Assembly (NCBI GenBank): GCA_016742215.1
Contig: JACVCC010000002.1
Coordinates: 62,001 to 126,000, forward strand
Length of the DNA stretch: 64,000 bases
From: Brevundimonas sp.
Lineage (GTDB): Bacteria > Pseudomonadota > Alphaproteobacteria > Caulobacterales > Caulobacteraceae
Direction: 5' to 3'
Shown: positions 34,613 to 43,564 of the stretch, one piece after another
Position numbering within the stretch: the stretch's first letter is position 1
How the letters are laid out: every line of letters starts with the position of its first letter
Notes under the pieces: generated by a model
Told to the model about the DNA's origin: nothing
Databases searched by the model: none
Seen by the model: only the letters and a program-made list of their open reading frames with translations
Translations under genes and position numbers: made by a program

Positions 34613-37600
34613 TCAGGCGGTCGCCGTCTCCTCGCCCAGAGCCTTCGCCAGTTCCTCGCCCGAATAGGGCTTGCGCAGGAACGGCCATGGCGCGTCCTTC
34701 AACGCCTCGTCCACATCGTCGCCGGCATAGCCCGACGTCAGGACCACCCGCATCGCCGGCCAGCGCCCCGCGCAGGCCCGGGCCAGCTCGATGCCGGTCA
34801 TGCCGCCCGGCATCACCACATCGCTCAGCATCATGTCGAACGGCTCGCGCTCCAGCGCGGCCATGGCCTCGGGCGCCGTCTCGGCCGTGGTCACTTCCAT
34901 GCCCATGGACCGGAGCAGCTCCAGAGCGATCGCCGCCACGCCCTCGTCGTCCTCCACGAGCAGCAGCCGTCGTCCGGCGACTGCCTCGACCATTGGCGTG
35001 GCTGCCGTCTCCCGGGCAGGCGTTTCTCCCGCCTCGGCGGCGAGCGCCGGAAGATAGATGCGGATTTCCGTGCCGCGGCCGATCGTGGAGGCAATCTTGA
35101 CCCCGCCGCCGCTCTGGCGCGCGAAGCCATAGACCTGGCTGAGCCCCAGACCCGTGCCCTTGCCGACCGCCTTGGTGGTGAAGAAGGGCTCGAACACCCG
35201 GCCCATCACCTCCGGGTCCATGCCGGATCCATTGTCTGACACGCTGACGCAGATGTAGTCGCCCGGCGCGACGTCCGCCGCCTCGCCGGCCTTCACCTGC
35301 AGCTGCTGGGTCTGGACGGTGATCCGGCCCCGGTCGCCCAGGGCGTCGCGCGCATTGACGACCAGGTTCAGCAAGGCGGCCTCGAACTGGGCGGGGTCGA
35401 CATTCACCCGCGCGCCGCCGCGCTTCAGCTTCAGCTTCAGATCCACGGCTTCCCCGACCGCCCGCATGAGCAGGGGCTCGCCCTGCCGGATCAACCCGTT
35501 CAGGTCGGTGGCTTCCGGCCGCAGGGCCTGCCGCCGCGAGAAGGCCAGCAACTGGTGGGTCAATCCCTCTCCCCGCCGCGCGGCCGCCAGGGCGGCGTCG
35601 CCCAGCTTGCGGATGCGGGCGGTGTCATCAGGCTTGCGCAGCATCATGTCGAGCGCGCCGATCACCACGGTCAGCAGGTTGTTGAAGTCGTGCGCGACCC
35701 CGCCGGTCAGGCGGCCGACGGCCTCCATCCGCTGGGCGTGCATCAGGTCCGCCTCGGCCTTGGCCTTCTCCGCCAGCGCCTCGCCGACCCGCTCTTCCAG
35801 CAGTTCGTTGATCCGCTTCAGATCGTCCTCGGCCTTCTTGGCGTCGGTCACGTCGATGTTGGCGCCGACATAGCCCTGGAACTGGCCGGCGCCGTCGAAG
35901 CGTGGAATGCCTTCACAGCGCAGCCACCGGCGGCCCAGCTGCGGATGGTCCACCTCCATCATCGCCTCGTAGCGATCGCGGTGATCGAGCGCCGTCAGGA
36001 AGTCGGCGTGCAGGGCCTCCAGACCATTGGCGGTCATGATCGTCTGCCAGGCGTCCGCGAGGTCCGCATCCTTCTGCACCTCGAAGAAGGTCCGGAAGCG
36101 CCGGTTGGCGAAGATGATCACGCCGCCCTCGTCGGTCATCCACATCTGCGCCGGCGCACTGTCGGCGATGGTGCGGAAGCGGGCCTCCGACTCCAGCAGC
36201 CGGGCCTGGGCCTCGCGGATGTCGGTCACGTCGAAGGCCACGCCGACGAAGCCTAGCACCTCGTTGTCGGCGCCCAGCCGTGGACGGGAGAAGGACTTCA
36301 ACCAGCGATATTCGCCGTCGTGGCGCAGGTATCGCGCCTCCATGGAGAAGGGCAGGCCGGTATCCTCGCCGGCGAGGGACTCGCGGATGATCCGCTCGTG
36401 ATCGTCGCGGTGGATCACGTCGCGCCAGTCGGCCAGCCGTGCGTCCTCGTATGTCCCGCCATTGAAGGCCACATAGGCCTCGTTGACGAACTCCCGCACC
36501 CGGTCCTGACCTGTCACCCAGATCAGCACCGGGGCGGTGTCGGCGATGGCCCGGAAGCGTTCCTCGCTCTCGCGCACGGCCCCCTCGGCCCTGGCCCGCT
36601 CGATCTCGATCCAGGTCCGCGCCGCGACGTCGCCCAGCAGGGTGATCTCGGCCTCGCTCCACTCCCGGACCTCGGCGTTATGCACATAGAGGAAGGCGCG
36701 CAGCCGTCCCGCACGGATCAAGGGGGCCCGCATCAGCGCCCGGGTCTGCAATCGCCGGAAGACTTCGAGGGCGTCGCGCGTCCGGCTGTCGCTATCGACG
36801 TCGGCGATATGGATCATCCTTCCGGCGGCGAGGTCGGAGATCAGGGCCGCGCCGAGCTCCGACAGACTGAACTGCCCTTGGGCGCTGACAACGCCGGCGG
36901 TCCAGTCGCGGCTCATCGAGACCAGCCCACGCTCCTGGTCGACCTCGCCGTACCCGACCCGGTCGACCTTCAGCTCGGCGCCCAGTGATCGCTCGACCTC
37001 GGCCATAATGTCTTCGGGCGTCGTCAGGTCGCGGACACGGTCGTTCAGGTCCAGCAGGAAGCTCTGGCGTCTCTCCTGACGTTCCAGCGCGGCGATGGCG
37101 TCCCGGGTCTCTGTGATGTCGAACGACATGCCGACATAGCCCAGGAACTGACCCATGGCGTCGAAGCGCGGATTGACCCCGACCTGCATCCAGCGCCACG
37201 CCCCGTCGGCGCGGCGGAAGCGGGCGTCGAAGCCATAGGGGGAGTGGTCGATCCGGGCCTCGGCCATGACCTTCAGTACGCTGGCCTGATCGTCGGGATG
37301 CATGGTCAGCCGCCAGGCGTCACCAAGGATGTTCTCGGCCGGTTCGCCATAGAACTCGACAAGGGCGGCATTCACGAACTCGACCTCCGCCCGGGCATTG
37401 GTCATCCAGACCGGGGAGGGGGCCGTGTCGGCCATCAGGCGGAAACGGCTCTCGCTTTCGCGCAGGGCCGCCTCGGCCGCCTTTGTGGCGGTGATGTCCA
37501 CGACCACGGCGATATGACCCGTGATCCGCCCGTCGGGCATCTTCAGCGGGCGCAGGCTGGTCAGGGCCCAGACGATCGTGCCGTCCGGCCGGATGTAGCG

Positions 37601-38263
37601 CTTCTCGATCTGTCCCTCGCCGCCGCCGCGCGCGGCGTCCAGCACCGTCATCGTGCCGGCGACATCCTCGGGATGGGTGACGTCGCCCGTAGTGATGCCG
37701 ATCGCCTGTTCGAGCGTCAGTCCGAGGATTTCGGCGAAGCGGGCGTTGGCGCTGGTGACCCGGCCCTGCTGATCGACCCGGGCGATCCCTGCCGAGGCCT
37801 GCTCGACCATGGCCCTCAGCTCGGTTTCGGTTTCGCCGACCCGGGTGGTGGAGGCCCGCAGCGCGCGGTTGCTGCCGTCAAGGTCGCGAAGGGTACGGCG
37901 CAGGGAGGCCGCCAGGATCACGCCGAAGACGCCGACGATGGCGAAGCTCGTGACCCCGATGATCAGCGTCGTCAGATTGAAGGCGATCAGCCCGGTGGCC
38001 ATGAAGCGGGCCACCAGGACGCCGCCGATCATGCCCGTAACGATTGCGGTGTAGCCGGCGACCTGACCGGCCCACAATGCTGCGACCAGCACCGCGGGCA
38101 ACATGACGGTCAGGCCACTGGCGCCGCCGAAGATGGGCTGCAACGCCACACGCAACAGCACCCCCACCGCGCCGCACAAAAGACCGGTGAGAACCGCGTG
38201 ACCGACCCGGTCCGCGTTGGCCAACGCCAGTCGTCTGAAGAACGCGTCGGCCCCCAAACTCAA
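34613..38263 (-). CDS. Multi-PAS/GAF hybrid sensor histidine kinase with C-terminal receiver
   Basis: 1216 residues. Order: four membrane helices (about 15-115, VLTGLLCGAVGVLLRVAL to GVFGVILAASL), PAS1 (about 140-260), PAS2 (265-390), GAF (395-560, LNDRVRDLTTPEDIMAEVERSLG), PAS3 (565-690), PAS4 (690-815), coiled coil, HisKA (GGVAHDFNNLLTVVIGALDMML, phospho-His in HDFNN), HATPase (DNGSGM, GTGLGLSQVYG) and a receiver (about 1095-1210, DMMLSDVVMPGGMTG, phospho-Asp in SDVVMP). The separate redox/light-type PAS domains have no seen heme or flavin ligands. It is convergent with the DUF6481 gene and divergent from dps; the cue and output are unknown. Confidence 0.9.
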   Translation of the reverse strand: MSLGADAFFRRLALANADRVGHAVLTGLLCGAVGVLLRVALQPIFGGASGLTVMLPAVLVAALWAGQVAGYTAIVTGMIGGVLVARFMATGLIAFNLTTLIIGVTSFAIVGVFGVILAASLRRTLRDLDGSNRALRASTTRVGETETELRAMVEQASAGIARVDQQGRVTSANARFAEILGLTLEQAIGITTGDVTHPEDVAGTMTVLDAARGGGEGQIEKRYIRPDGTIVWALTSLRPLKMPDGRITGHIAVVVDITATKAAEAALRESESRFRLMADTAPSPVWMTNARAEVEFVNAALVEFYGEPAENILGDAWRLTMHPDDQASVLKVMAEARIDHSPYGFDARFRRADGAWRWMQVGVNPRFDAMGQFLGYVGMSFDITETRDAIAALERQERRQSFLLDLNDRVRDLTTPEDIMAEVERSLGAELKVDRVGYGEVDQERGLVSMSRDWTAGVVSAQGQFSLSELGAALISDLAAGRMIHIADVDSDSRTRDALEVFRRLQTRALMRAPLIRAGRLRAFLYVHNAEVREWSEAEITLLGDVAARTWIEIERARAEGAVRESEERFRAIADTAPVLIWVTGQDRVREFVNEAYVAFNGGTYEDARLADWRDVIHRDDHERIIRESLAGEDTGLPFSMEARYLRHDGEYRWLKSFSRPRLGADNEVLGFVGVAFDVTDIREAQARLLESEARFRTIADSAPAQMWMTDEGGVIIFANRRFRTFFEVQKDADLADAWQTIMTANGLEALHADFLTALDHRDRYEAMMEVDHPQLGRRWLRCEGIPRFDGAGQFQGYVGANIDVTDAKKAEDDLKRINELLEERVGEALAEKAKAEADLMHAQRMEAVGRLTGGVAHDFNNLLTVVIGALDMMLRKPDDTARIRKLGDAALAAARRGEGLTHQLLAFSRRQALRPEATDLNGLIRQGEPLLMRAVGEAVDLKLKLKRGGARVNVDPAQFEAALLNLVVNARDALGDRGRITVQTQQLQVKAGEAADVAPGDYICVSVSDNGSGMDPEVMGRVFEPFFTTKAVGKGTGLGLSQVYGFARQSGGGVKIASTIGRGTEIRIYLPALAAEAGETPARETAATPMVEAVAGRRLLLVEDDEGVAAIALELLRSMGMEVTTAETAPEAMAALEREPFDMMLSDVVMPGGMTGIELARACAGRWPAMRVVLTSGYAGDDVDEALKDAPWPFLRKPYSGEELAKALGEETATA

Positions 38264-38439
38264 ACACCCCCGTGCCCGCGCCCGTCCGCGCGACCTGTTG
38301 CAACGCTTCGCCCCGGCAGGCGTTCCCGCAACCTTCCGAACGACGCGCTATTGGTCGCGCCCGTCCCTGAAACCCTTGCGGACGCGGGTACGGACCCTAC
38401 CTGCCGTTCGGGATACATCAAATACGATCAGGAGCTTGC

Positions 38440-38919
38440 ATGACCGCGACCATCGACACCGGACTTTCGAAAGCCAGCCGCTCGGATGTGGCCGAGGCGC
38501 TGACGAAGGTGCTGGCGGACAGCTTCGCCGTCTATCTTAAGACCCACGGCTACCACTGGAATGTCCGCGGGCCCGAGTTCTTCGGCTTCCACAATCTGCT
38601 CGAGCAGCAGTATCGCGACATCTGGGCCGCGCTGGACGAGATCGCCGAACGTATCCGCGCTCTGGGCGTGCTGGCCCCGCAGAGCTTCTCGGGCTTCGGC
38701 AATCTGACCTCGATCAAGGACGGTGATCCCGAGAAGGACGCCCTGCCGATGCTCAAGGAGCTGATGCAGGACCACGAGACCCTGATCGCCACCGCCCGGG
38801 CCGCCTTCGAGGTCGCGGAATCCGCCGGCGACGAGGCGTCGGCCGACCTGCTGACCCAGCGACTGGCGGCCCACGAGAAGTTCGCCTGGATGCTGCGTTC
38901 CACCCTGGGCGGGCGATAA
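38440..38919 (+). CDS. dps: DNA-binding ferritin-like protein Dps
   Basis: 159 residues with the Dps ferroxidase site at the dimer interface: LKTHGYHWNVRGPEFFGFHNLLEQQYRDIWAALDEIAERI (His, Asp, Glu ligands). It stores iron and shields DNA in stationary phase and oxidative stress. The gap to the divergent multi-PAS kinase is 176 bases; no EcfG consensus is seen there. A terminator follows. Confidence 0.93.
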   Translation: MTATIDTGLSKASRSDVAEALTKVLADSFAVYLKTHGYHWNVRGPEFFGFHNLLEQQYRDIWAALDEIAERIRALGVLAPQSFSGFGNLTSIKDGDPEKDALPMLKELMQDHETLIATARAAFEVAESAGDEASADLLTQRLAAHEKFAWMLRSTLGGR

Positions 38920-38932
38920 GGCTTGACCGAAC

Positions 38933-38957
38933 GGCGCTTTTCCGCCTGAAAAGCGCC
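38933..38957 (+). terminator. Terminator of dps
   Basis: GGCGCTTTT / AAAAGCGCC: a 9-bp perfect stem with a 7-base loop that begins 13 bases after the dps stop. The stem carries its own T stretch; no long T tract follows. Confidence 0.7.
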
Positions 38958-39013
38958 CCGCTTGGCGGGCACAAGCATCGCCGCGGCGCGTTTGGCGTCG
39001 CAAGGGAGCTGGA

Positions 39014-40216
39014 ATGGCCAGTGTCGACTGGACATCGCTGAAGCGGACGGCGCGCCGTCTGGCCGCCGCCGCGCCTGCAGCGCTGGCGGCTTTCGGTGTC
39101 GCCATGGCCGCCAGCTCCACGCCTCGCCCCGAGATCGACCGCCGCGTCGAACAGGTGCGTCAGCTGACCGGCGGCGACCTGTCGGACAAGGGGCTGGCCG
39201 CCATCACCGGCCGCATGACGCCGTCCCAGCTCGCGCTGGCGATGCGCCACGACCCGTCCGAACTGCATCCCGCCCTTTATGGCCTCACCCCGGGTTGGGA
39301 GAGCCTGACGCTCGCGGGCAAGCCGACGCTGGCCCTGGGCGAGTCCGGCCTGGACGCGATGAAGATCAATGCCGCGACCCCGTTCGCCGCCGGCCAGCTG
39401 CGCGCCGCACAGCCGTTCGCCTTCCGCCCCGCTACGGCCGAGGATCGGCGCCGCGCCCTGCGTTGTCTGACGCAGGCCATCTATTTCGAGTCCGCGCTCG
39501 AGCCGACCGAGGGGCAGGAAGCCGTCGCCCAGGTCATCCTGAACCGCGTCCGCGACCCCAATTACGCCAACACGGTCTGCGGCGTGGTGTTCGAGGGCGC
39601 CGAGCGCACGACCGGCTGCCAGTTCAGCTTCACCTGCGACGGCTCCATGGCCCAGACGCCGGTGCGCTGGGCCTGGGATCGCGCCCGCGTCGTCGCCGAG
39701 CGCGCGCTGGCGGGCCACGTCGCGACGCGCGTCGGCACCGCGACCCACTATCACGCCGACTACGTCCACCCGTGGTGGTCGCCGACGCTGAACAAGCTGA
39801 CCCAGATCGGCGCGCACATCTTCTACCGCTGGAAGGGCGTCTACGGAGAGCCGGCCGCCTTCCGTCAGGTCTATTCCGGCCGCGAACCCTTCATCGATGA
39901 GGCCCGTTTCTCGCGTCCGCGCCTGCAACTGGCGGCCGCGACGGCCGAGGATGCCGCCGCCATGGAGCAGGCGCTGGCTTCTGGCCAGCCGACCATGCGG
40001 ACGGTCGAGATCGACGGCCAGACCCGCGTCGTCGGCGTCGCCTCGCTGGGCGGTCGCCGTCAGGCGACGCCCGAGGACATCGCCTCGATCAACGCCCGCA
40101 TCGCCGCGTTCGAGAGCCCGGCGGCCCCCGCCCCACCGGCTGCCGCGCCGACGGTCACCGTCACGCCGGGCGTCACCGCCATGGCGGTCGAAGAGGTCGG
40201 CCGACCGGCCAGCTGA
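39014..40216 (+). CDS. Cell wall hydrolase, SleB type (paralogue)
   Basis: 400 residues. N-terminal membrane anchor or signal (AAAAPAALAAFGVAMAAS) and the catalytic domain about residues 145-260: CLTQAIYFESALEPTEGQEAVAQVILNRV with catalytic Glu, VCGVVFEGAERTTGCQFSFTCDGSM, THYHADYVHPWWSPTLNKLTQIGAHIFYRW. It is a close relative of the protein at 32290 (shared QAxYxE, GCQFSFTC and TH[FY]H blocks) but has a different N-terminal region and no Ala/Pro repeat tail. It probably works on peptidoglycan. Confidence 0.88.
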   Translation: MASVDWTSLKRTARRLAAAAPAALAAFGVAMAASSTPRPEIDRRVEQVRQLTGGDLSDKGLAAITGRMTPSQLALAMRHDPSELHPALYGLTPGWESLTLAGKPTLALGESGLDAMKINAATPFAAGQLRAAQPFAFRPATAEDRRRALRCLTQAIYFESALEPTEGQEAVAQVILNRVRDPNYANTVCGVVFEGAERTTGCQFSFTCDGSMAQTPVRWAWDRARVVAERALAGHVATRVGTATHYHADYVHPWWSPTLNKLTQIGAHIFYRWKGVYGEPAAFRQVYSGREPFIDEARFSRPRLQLAAATAEDAAAMEQALASGQPTMRTVEIDGQTRVVGVASLGGRRQATPEDIASINARIAAFESPAAPAPPAAAPTVTVTPGVTAMAVEEVGRPAS

Positions 40217-40305
40217 GGCGGCGGAAAAGCCAAGCCATTGCAACGCTTCGGCTGAATCCGCATTGTTTTGCGCGGATCAGGCGCGTGGCGCCGACTGAGG
40301 CTGAC

Positions 40306-41976
40306 GTGCAGGACGACAAACCGACCATCGACAAGCATGCGGAGCGAAACCGCATCGCCGCGCTCCGGGCCTACGGGGTCCTGCACACCGCGCCGGAAAC
40401 CGATTTCGACGACATCGTCCGCCTTGCCGCCCAGATCTGCGCCACGCCCACCGCCCTGATCAGCCTCGTCGCCGAGGACGAGCAGTGGTTCAAGGCGCGC
40501 GTCGGCCTCGACGCCTGCTCCACGCCGCGCAACGTCTCCTTCTGCGACCACGCCATGCGGGGGCAGGAGGTGATGGTGGTCACCGACGCCCGGCTGGATC
40601 CGCGCTTCGCCGACAACGCCCTGGTCACCGGGCATCCGCACATCCGCTTCTACGCCGGTGCGCCCCTGGTCAGCCCCGAAGGCCATCCCCTGGGCTCGCT
40701 CTGCGTGATCGACAGCGTGCCGCGCCCGGATGGTCTGACCCTCGTCCAGACCCAGACCCTCAAGGTTCTGGCGAAACAGGTGGTGGGGCAGTTTGAGCTT
40801 CGCCGCCTTTTGGCCGCCAACGTCAGCGCGACGGCTGACAATGCCCGCCGCGTCGCCGAGCATGAGGCCAGCGATCTGAGGCGTGACGCCAGCGATCGGT
40901 TCCGGGACGACAAGGATGCCCGCCGCGACGTTCGCGACATCGAGCTGGCGGCGATGACCCTGCAACTGGCCGAGAGCGAGGCCCGGTTCCGCGCCATCGC
41001 CGACTCCATGCCGCAGATGGTCTGGTCGACCCTGCCGGACGGCTTCCACGACTACTATAACGCCCGCTGGTATGAGTTCACCGGCGTGCCCGAGGGTTCG
41101 ACCGACGGCGAGGGCTGGAATGACATGTTCCATCCCGACGATCAGGCCCGCGCCTGGTCCCGCTGGAAGCATTCGCTTGAGACCGGCGAGCCCTATGAGA
41201 TCGAATATCGACTAAGGCACCGCTCAGGCGTCTATCGCTGGACGTTGGGCCGGGCTATGGCCCTGCGCAACGAGTCCGGCGAGATCACCCGCTGGTTCGG
41301 CACCTGCACCGACATCGACGAGCTCAAGCGCATGGAGCAGGCGAAAGAGCTGCTCAGCCAAGAGCTCAGCCACCGGATCAAGAACATCTTCGCGGTGGTC
41401 TCGGCCCTGATCGCCCTGTCGGCGCGCCGGTATCCCGAGGCCAAGGCCTTCGCCGCGGCCGTGCGCACCCGCATCAACGCCCTGGCGCGGGCTCATGAAT
41501 TCGTCCGTCCGCACACAGAGACCTCGCGACCGACGGTGGGCTCGATGACGCTGCATGCCTTCCTCGCCGACCTGTTCAAGGCCTATGCGGGGCCGGACGG
41601 CGAGACCCGCGTCAGGCTGTCCGGCGACGACGCCACCTTCGATGATCAGGCGGCGACCTCGGTGGCCCTGCTGTTCCACGAACTGGCCACCAATGCGGCC
41701 AAGTACGGCGCGTTGTCGGCGGAAGACGGGTACGTCGATCTCCGGACGCGTCGCTCCGAAGACCGCTTCATCCTGACCTGGGAGGAGCACGGCGGGCCGC
41801 CGATCACCCGGGAGCCCGAGCGCTCGGGGTTCGGCTCGTCTCTTGCAACGCTTTCCGTGGAAGGGCAGTTGGGCGGAAGGCTGGAACGGAAATGGGACAA
41901 GGAAGGTTTGCGGGTCTCGGCCGACCTGCCGGCGACTGCGCTCTCCCGGCGACGGGCGGCGCTGAATGTCCAGTAG
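40306..41976 (+). CDS. GAF-PAS-HWE sensor histidine kinase
   Basis: 556 residues. GAF (about 15-160, ALRAYGVLHTAPETDFDDIVRLAAQICATPTALISLV), a helical linker, PAS (about 220-340, ARFRAIADSMPQMVWSTLPDGFHDYYNARWYEFTGV) and an HWE kinase: LSQELSHRIKNIFAVVSAL with the phospho-His, HELATNAAKYGAL and the WEEHGGPPITREPERSGFG block that gives the family its WxE. It is cytoplasmic, with no membrane segment. The start is a GTG; 40306 has GAGG 5 bases ahead, and 40285 is an alternative. Its likely partner is the single-domain response regulator 101 bases downstream. Confidence 0.85.
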   Translation: MQDDKPTIDKHAERNRIAALRAYGVLHTAPETDFDDIVRLAAQICATPTALISLVAEDEQWFKARVGLDACSTPRNVSFCDHAMRGQEVMVVTDARLDPRFADNALVTGHPHIRFYAGAPLVSPEGHPLGSLCVIDSVPRPDGLTLVQTQTLKVLAKQVVGQFELRRLLAANVSATADNARRVAEHEASDLRRDASDRFRDDKDARRDVRDIELAAMTLQLAESEARFRAIADSMPQMVWSTLPDGFHDYYNARWYEFTGVPEGSTDGEGWNDMFHPDDQARAWSRWKHSLETGEPYEIEYRLRHRSGVYRWTLGRAMALRNESGEITRWFGTCTDIDELKRMEQAKELLSQELSHRIKNIFAVVSALIALSARRYPEAKAFAAAVRTRINALARAHEFVRPHTETSRPTVGSMTLHAFLADLFKAYAGPDGETRVRLSGDDATFDDQAATSVALLFHELATNAAKYGALSAEDGYVDLRTRRSEDRFILTWEEHGGPPITREPERSGFGSSLATLSVEGQLGGRLERKWDKEGLRVSADLPATALSRRRAALNVQ

Positions 41977-42077
41977 CCGACGTTTTTCTGAAACTTCAGG
42001 GCCGCCCACGCGTTCGTGCGGGCAATAGCCCGCCAACTACCTGTTTTGATTCAAGCTTCGCCTAGACCTTTCTCCCC

Positions 42078-42485
42078 ATGACCGCCCGCATTCTTATCAT
42101 CGAAGACGAAGCCCTCGTGGCGATGGAGCTTCGGTTCGTGCTCGAGGACCTCGGCTACGAGGTCGTGGGTACGGCTGCGGACGCGCGCTCGGCGCGCAAC
42201 ATGGTGCGCGAGAGCGAGGTCGATCTGGCGCTGGTCGATATCCACCTGTCCGACGGCCCGACCGGCGTCGAACTGGGCCGCGAGCTGGGGCAGGAGCAGG
42301 GCGTCACCGTCCTGTTCATGACCGCAAACCCCGGAATGGTCCGCAATGGCGTCGCCGGCACGATCGGCGTTCTGTCCAAGCCGACCGACGAGCGCGCGGT
42401 GCAGACGGCGGTCGACTATGCTCTACGTCGTCGCTCGGGTCAGCCGGTTGACTACGCTCCGCCCGGCCTGCAGCTCTTCGCCTGA
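42078..42485 (+). CDS. Single-domain response regulator
   Basis: 135 residues, a lone receiver: acidic pair E9-D10, phospho-acceptor Asp54 (ALVDIHLSDGPTG), Lys in LSKPTD and Thr in LFMTANPG. The C-terminal extension is short with no output domain. The HLSDGPTGVELG motif is typical of receivers that accept phosphate from HWE kinases. It probably works with the kinase just upstream, as a phosphate sink or relay, possibly into the general stress pathway, which is inference. Confidence 0.82.
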   Translation: MTARILIIEDEALVAMELRFVLEDLGYEVVGTAADARSARNMVRESEVDLALVDIHLSDGPTGVELGRELGQEQGVTVLFMTANPGMVRNGVAGTIGVLSKPTDERAVQTAVDYALRRRSGQPVDYAPPGLQLFA

Positions 42486-42560
42486 CAATGCCGTGAGCGT
42501 GCGGTTGCAGCTCTGCTGCAGCGCACCAGATGAGAAGCTCCCCGGAACGCAGGAGCTCCC

Positions 42561-43523
42561 ATGCAGAAACGCCCCCTCGGTCGCAGTGGTCTCGAGACCG
42601 CGCCCCTCGTCTTCGGCGGCAATGTCTTCGGCTGGACCATTGATCGCGAGCGGTCCTTCGCCATCCTCGACGCCTTCGTGGACGCCGGCTTCAATGCGAT
42701 CGACACGGCGGACGCCTATTCGCGTTGGGTCCCCGGGAATGTCGGCGGCGAGAGCGAGACCATCATCGGCGAGTGGCTGAAGGCCCGTAGCCGTCGCGAC
42801 GACGTCCTGATCCTGACCAAGGTCGGCTCGGCCATGGGCCAGAACGGCGACGATGACCGCCACGACCTGTCGCCCGGCTGGATCGAGCGCGCGGTCGAGG
42901 ACAGCCTCAAGCGGCTCCAGACCGACGTCATCGACCTGTATCAGGCCCACTGGCCCGACGAGCGCACGCCGCAGGACGAGACCCTGCGCGCCTTCGAGAA
43001 CCTGATCCAGGCCGGCAAGGTCCGCGCCATCGGCGTCTCGAACCATTCGGCCGAGGCCACCGCCGAGGCCCTCGCCATCTCAGAGCGCGACGGCCTCGCC
43101 CGCTACCAGACGCTCCAGCCGCACTACAATCTCTACAGCCGCAAGACTTTCGAGGGCCCGCTGCAGGACCTGGCCGTCGAGCGCGGCCTGGGCGTCATTC
43201 CCTACTTCAGCCTCGAGGCCGGCTTCCTGTCGGGCAAATACCGCAGCACCGACGATCTGAAGGGCACGGCCCGCGGCGGCATGCTGGCGGACCATTTCGA
43301 CGAGCGCGGCGTCCGCATCCTCGCCACCCTGCGCGCCGTCGCAGACCGCAACGAGGCCACCCCGGCCCAGACTTCGCTCGCCTGGCTCCTCACCCGACCG
43401 GCCGTGACGGCCCCGATCGTCAGCGCCACGACGCTGGATCAGCTGTCAGACACCCTGAAGGCGGCGACGCTGACCCTCTCCGCCGACGATCTGGCGGAAC
43501 TGACGGAAGCCAGCGAGGGGTAG
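42561..43523 (+). CDS. Aldo/keto reductase
   Basis: 320 residues with the NADPH-dependent aldo/keto reductase fold: LGRSGLETAPLVFGGNVFGW, GFNAIDTADAYS (catalytic Asp and Tyr), EWLKARSRRDDVLILTKVG (catalytic Lys), DLYQAHWPD (His) and IPYFSLEAGFLSGKYR. This resembles the YajO/Tas group (AKR11-13). Substrates are unknown. It may be monocistronic; a hairpin follows. Confidence 0.88.
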   Translation: MQKRPLGRSGLETAPLVFGGNVFGWTIDRERSFAILDAFVDAGFNAIDTADAYSRWVPGNVGGESETIIGEWLKARSRRDDVLILTKVGSAMGQNGDDDRHDLSPGWIERAVEDSLKRLQTDVIDLYQAHWPDERTPQDETLRAFENLIQAGKVRAIGVSNHSAEATAEALAISERDGLARYQTLQPHYNLYSRKTFEGPLQDLAVERGLGVIPYFSLEAGFLSGKYRSTDDLKGTARGGMLADHFDERGVRILATLRAVADRNEATPAQTSLAWLLTRPAVTAPIVSATTLDQLSDTLKAATLTLSADDLAELTEASEG

Positions 43524-43531
43524 TCCTTGTC

Positions 43532-43564
43532 ATCCCGGACGCCGCGCAAGCGGCGATCCGGGAT
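43532..43564. repeat. Hairpin ATCCCGGAC...GATCCGGGAT at the 3' ends of convergent genes
   Basis: Left arm ATCCCGGACGCCGC and right arm GCGGCGATCCGGGAT around GCAA form a near-perfect stem that overlaps the trxB stop codon. No T tract follows. Hairpins of this TCATCCCGG type are dispersed in many alphaproteobacterial genomes, so it may be a repeated element doubling as terminator. Confidence 0.6.
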
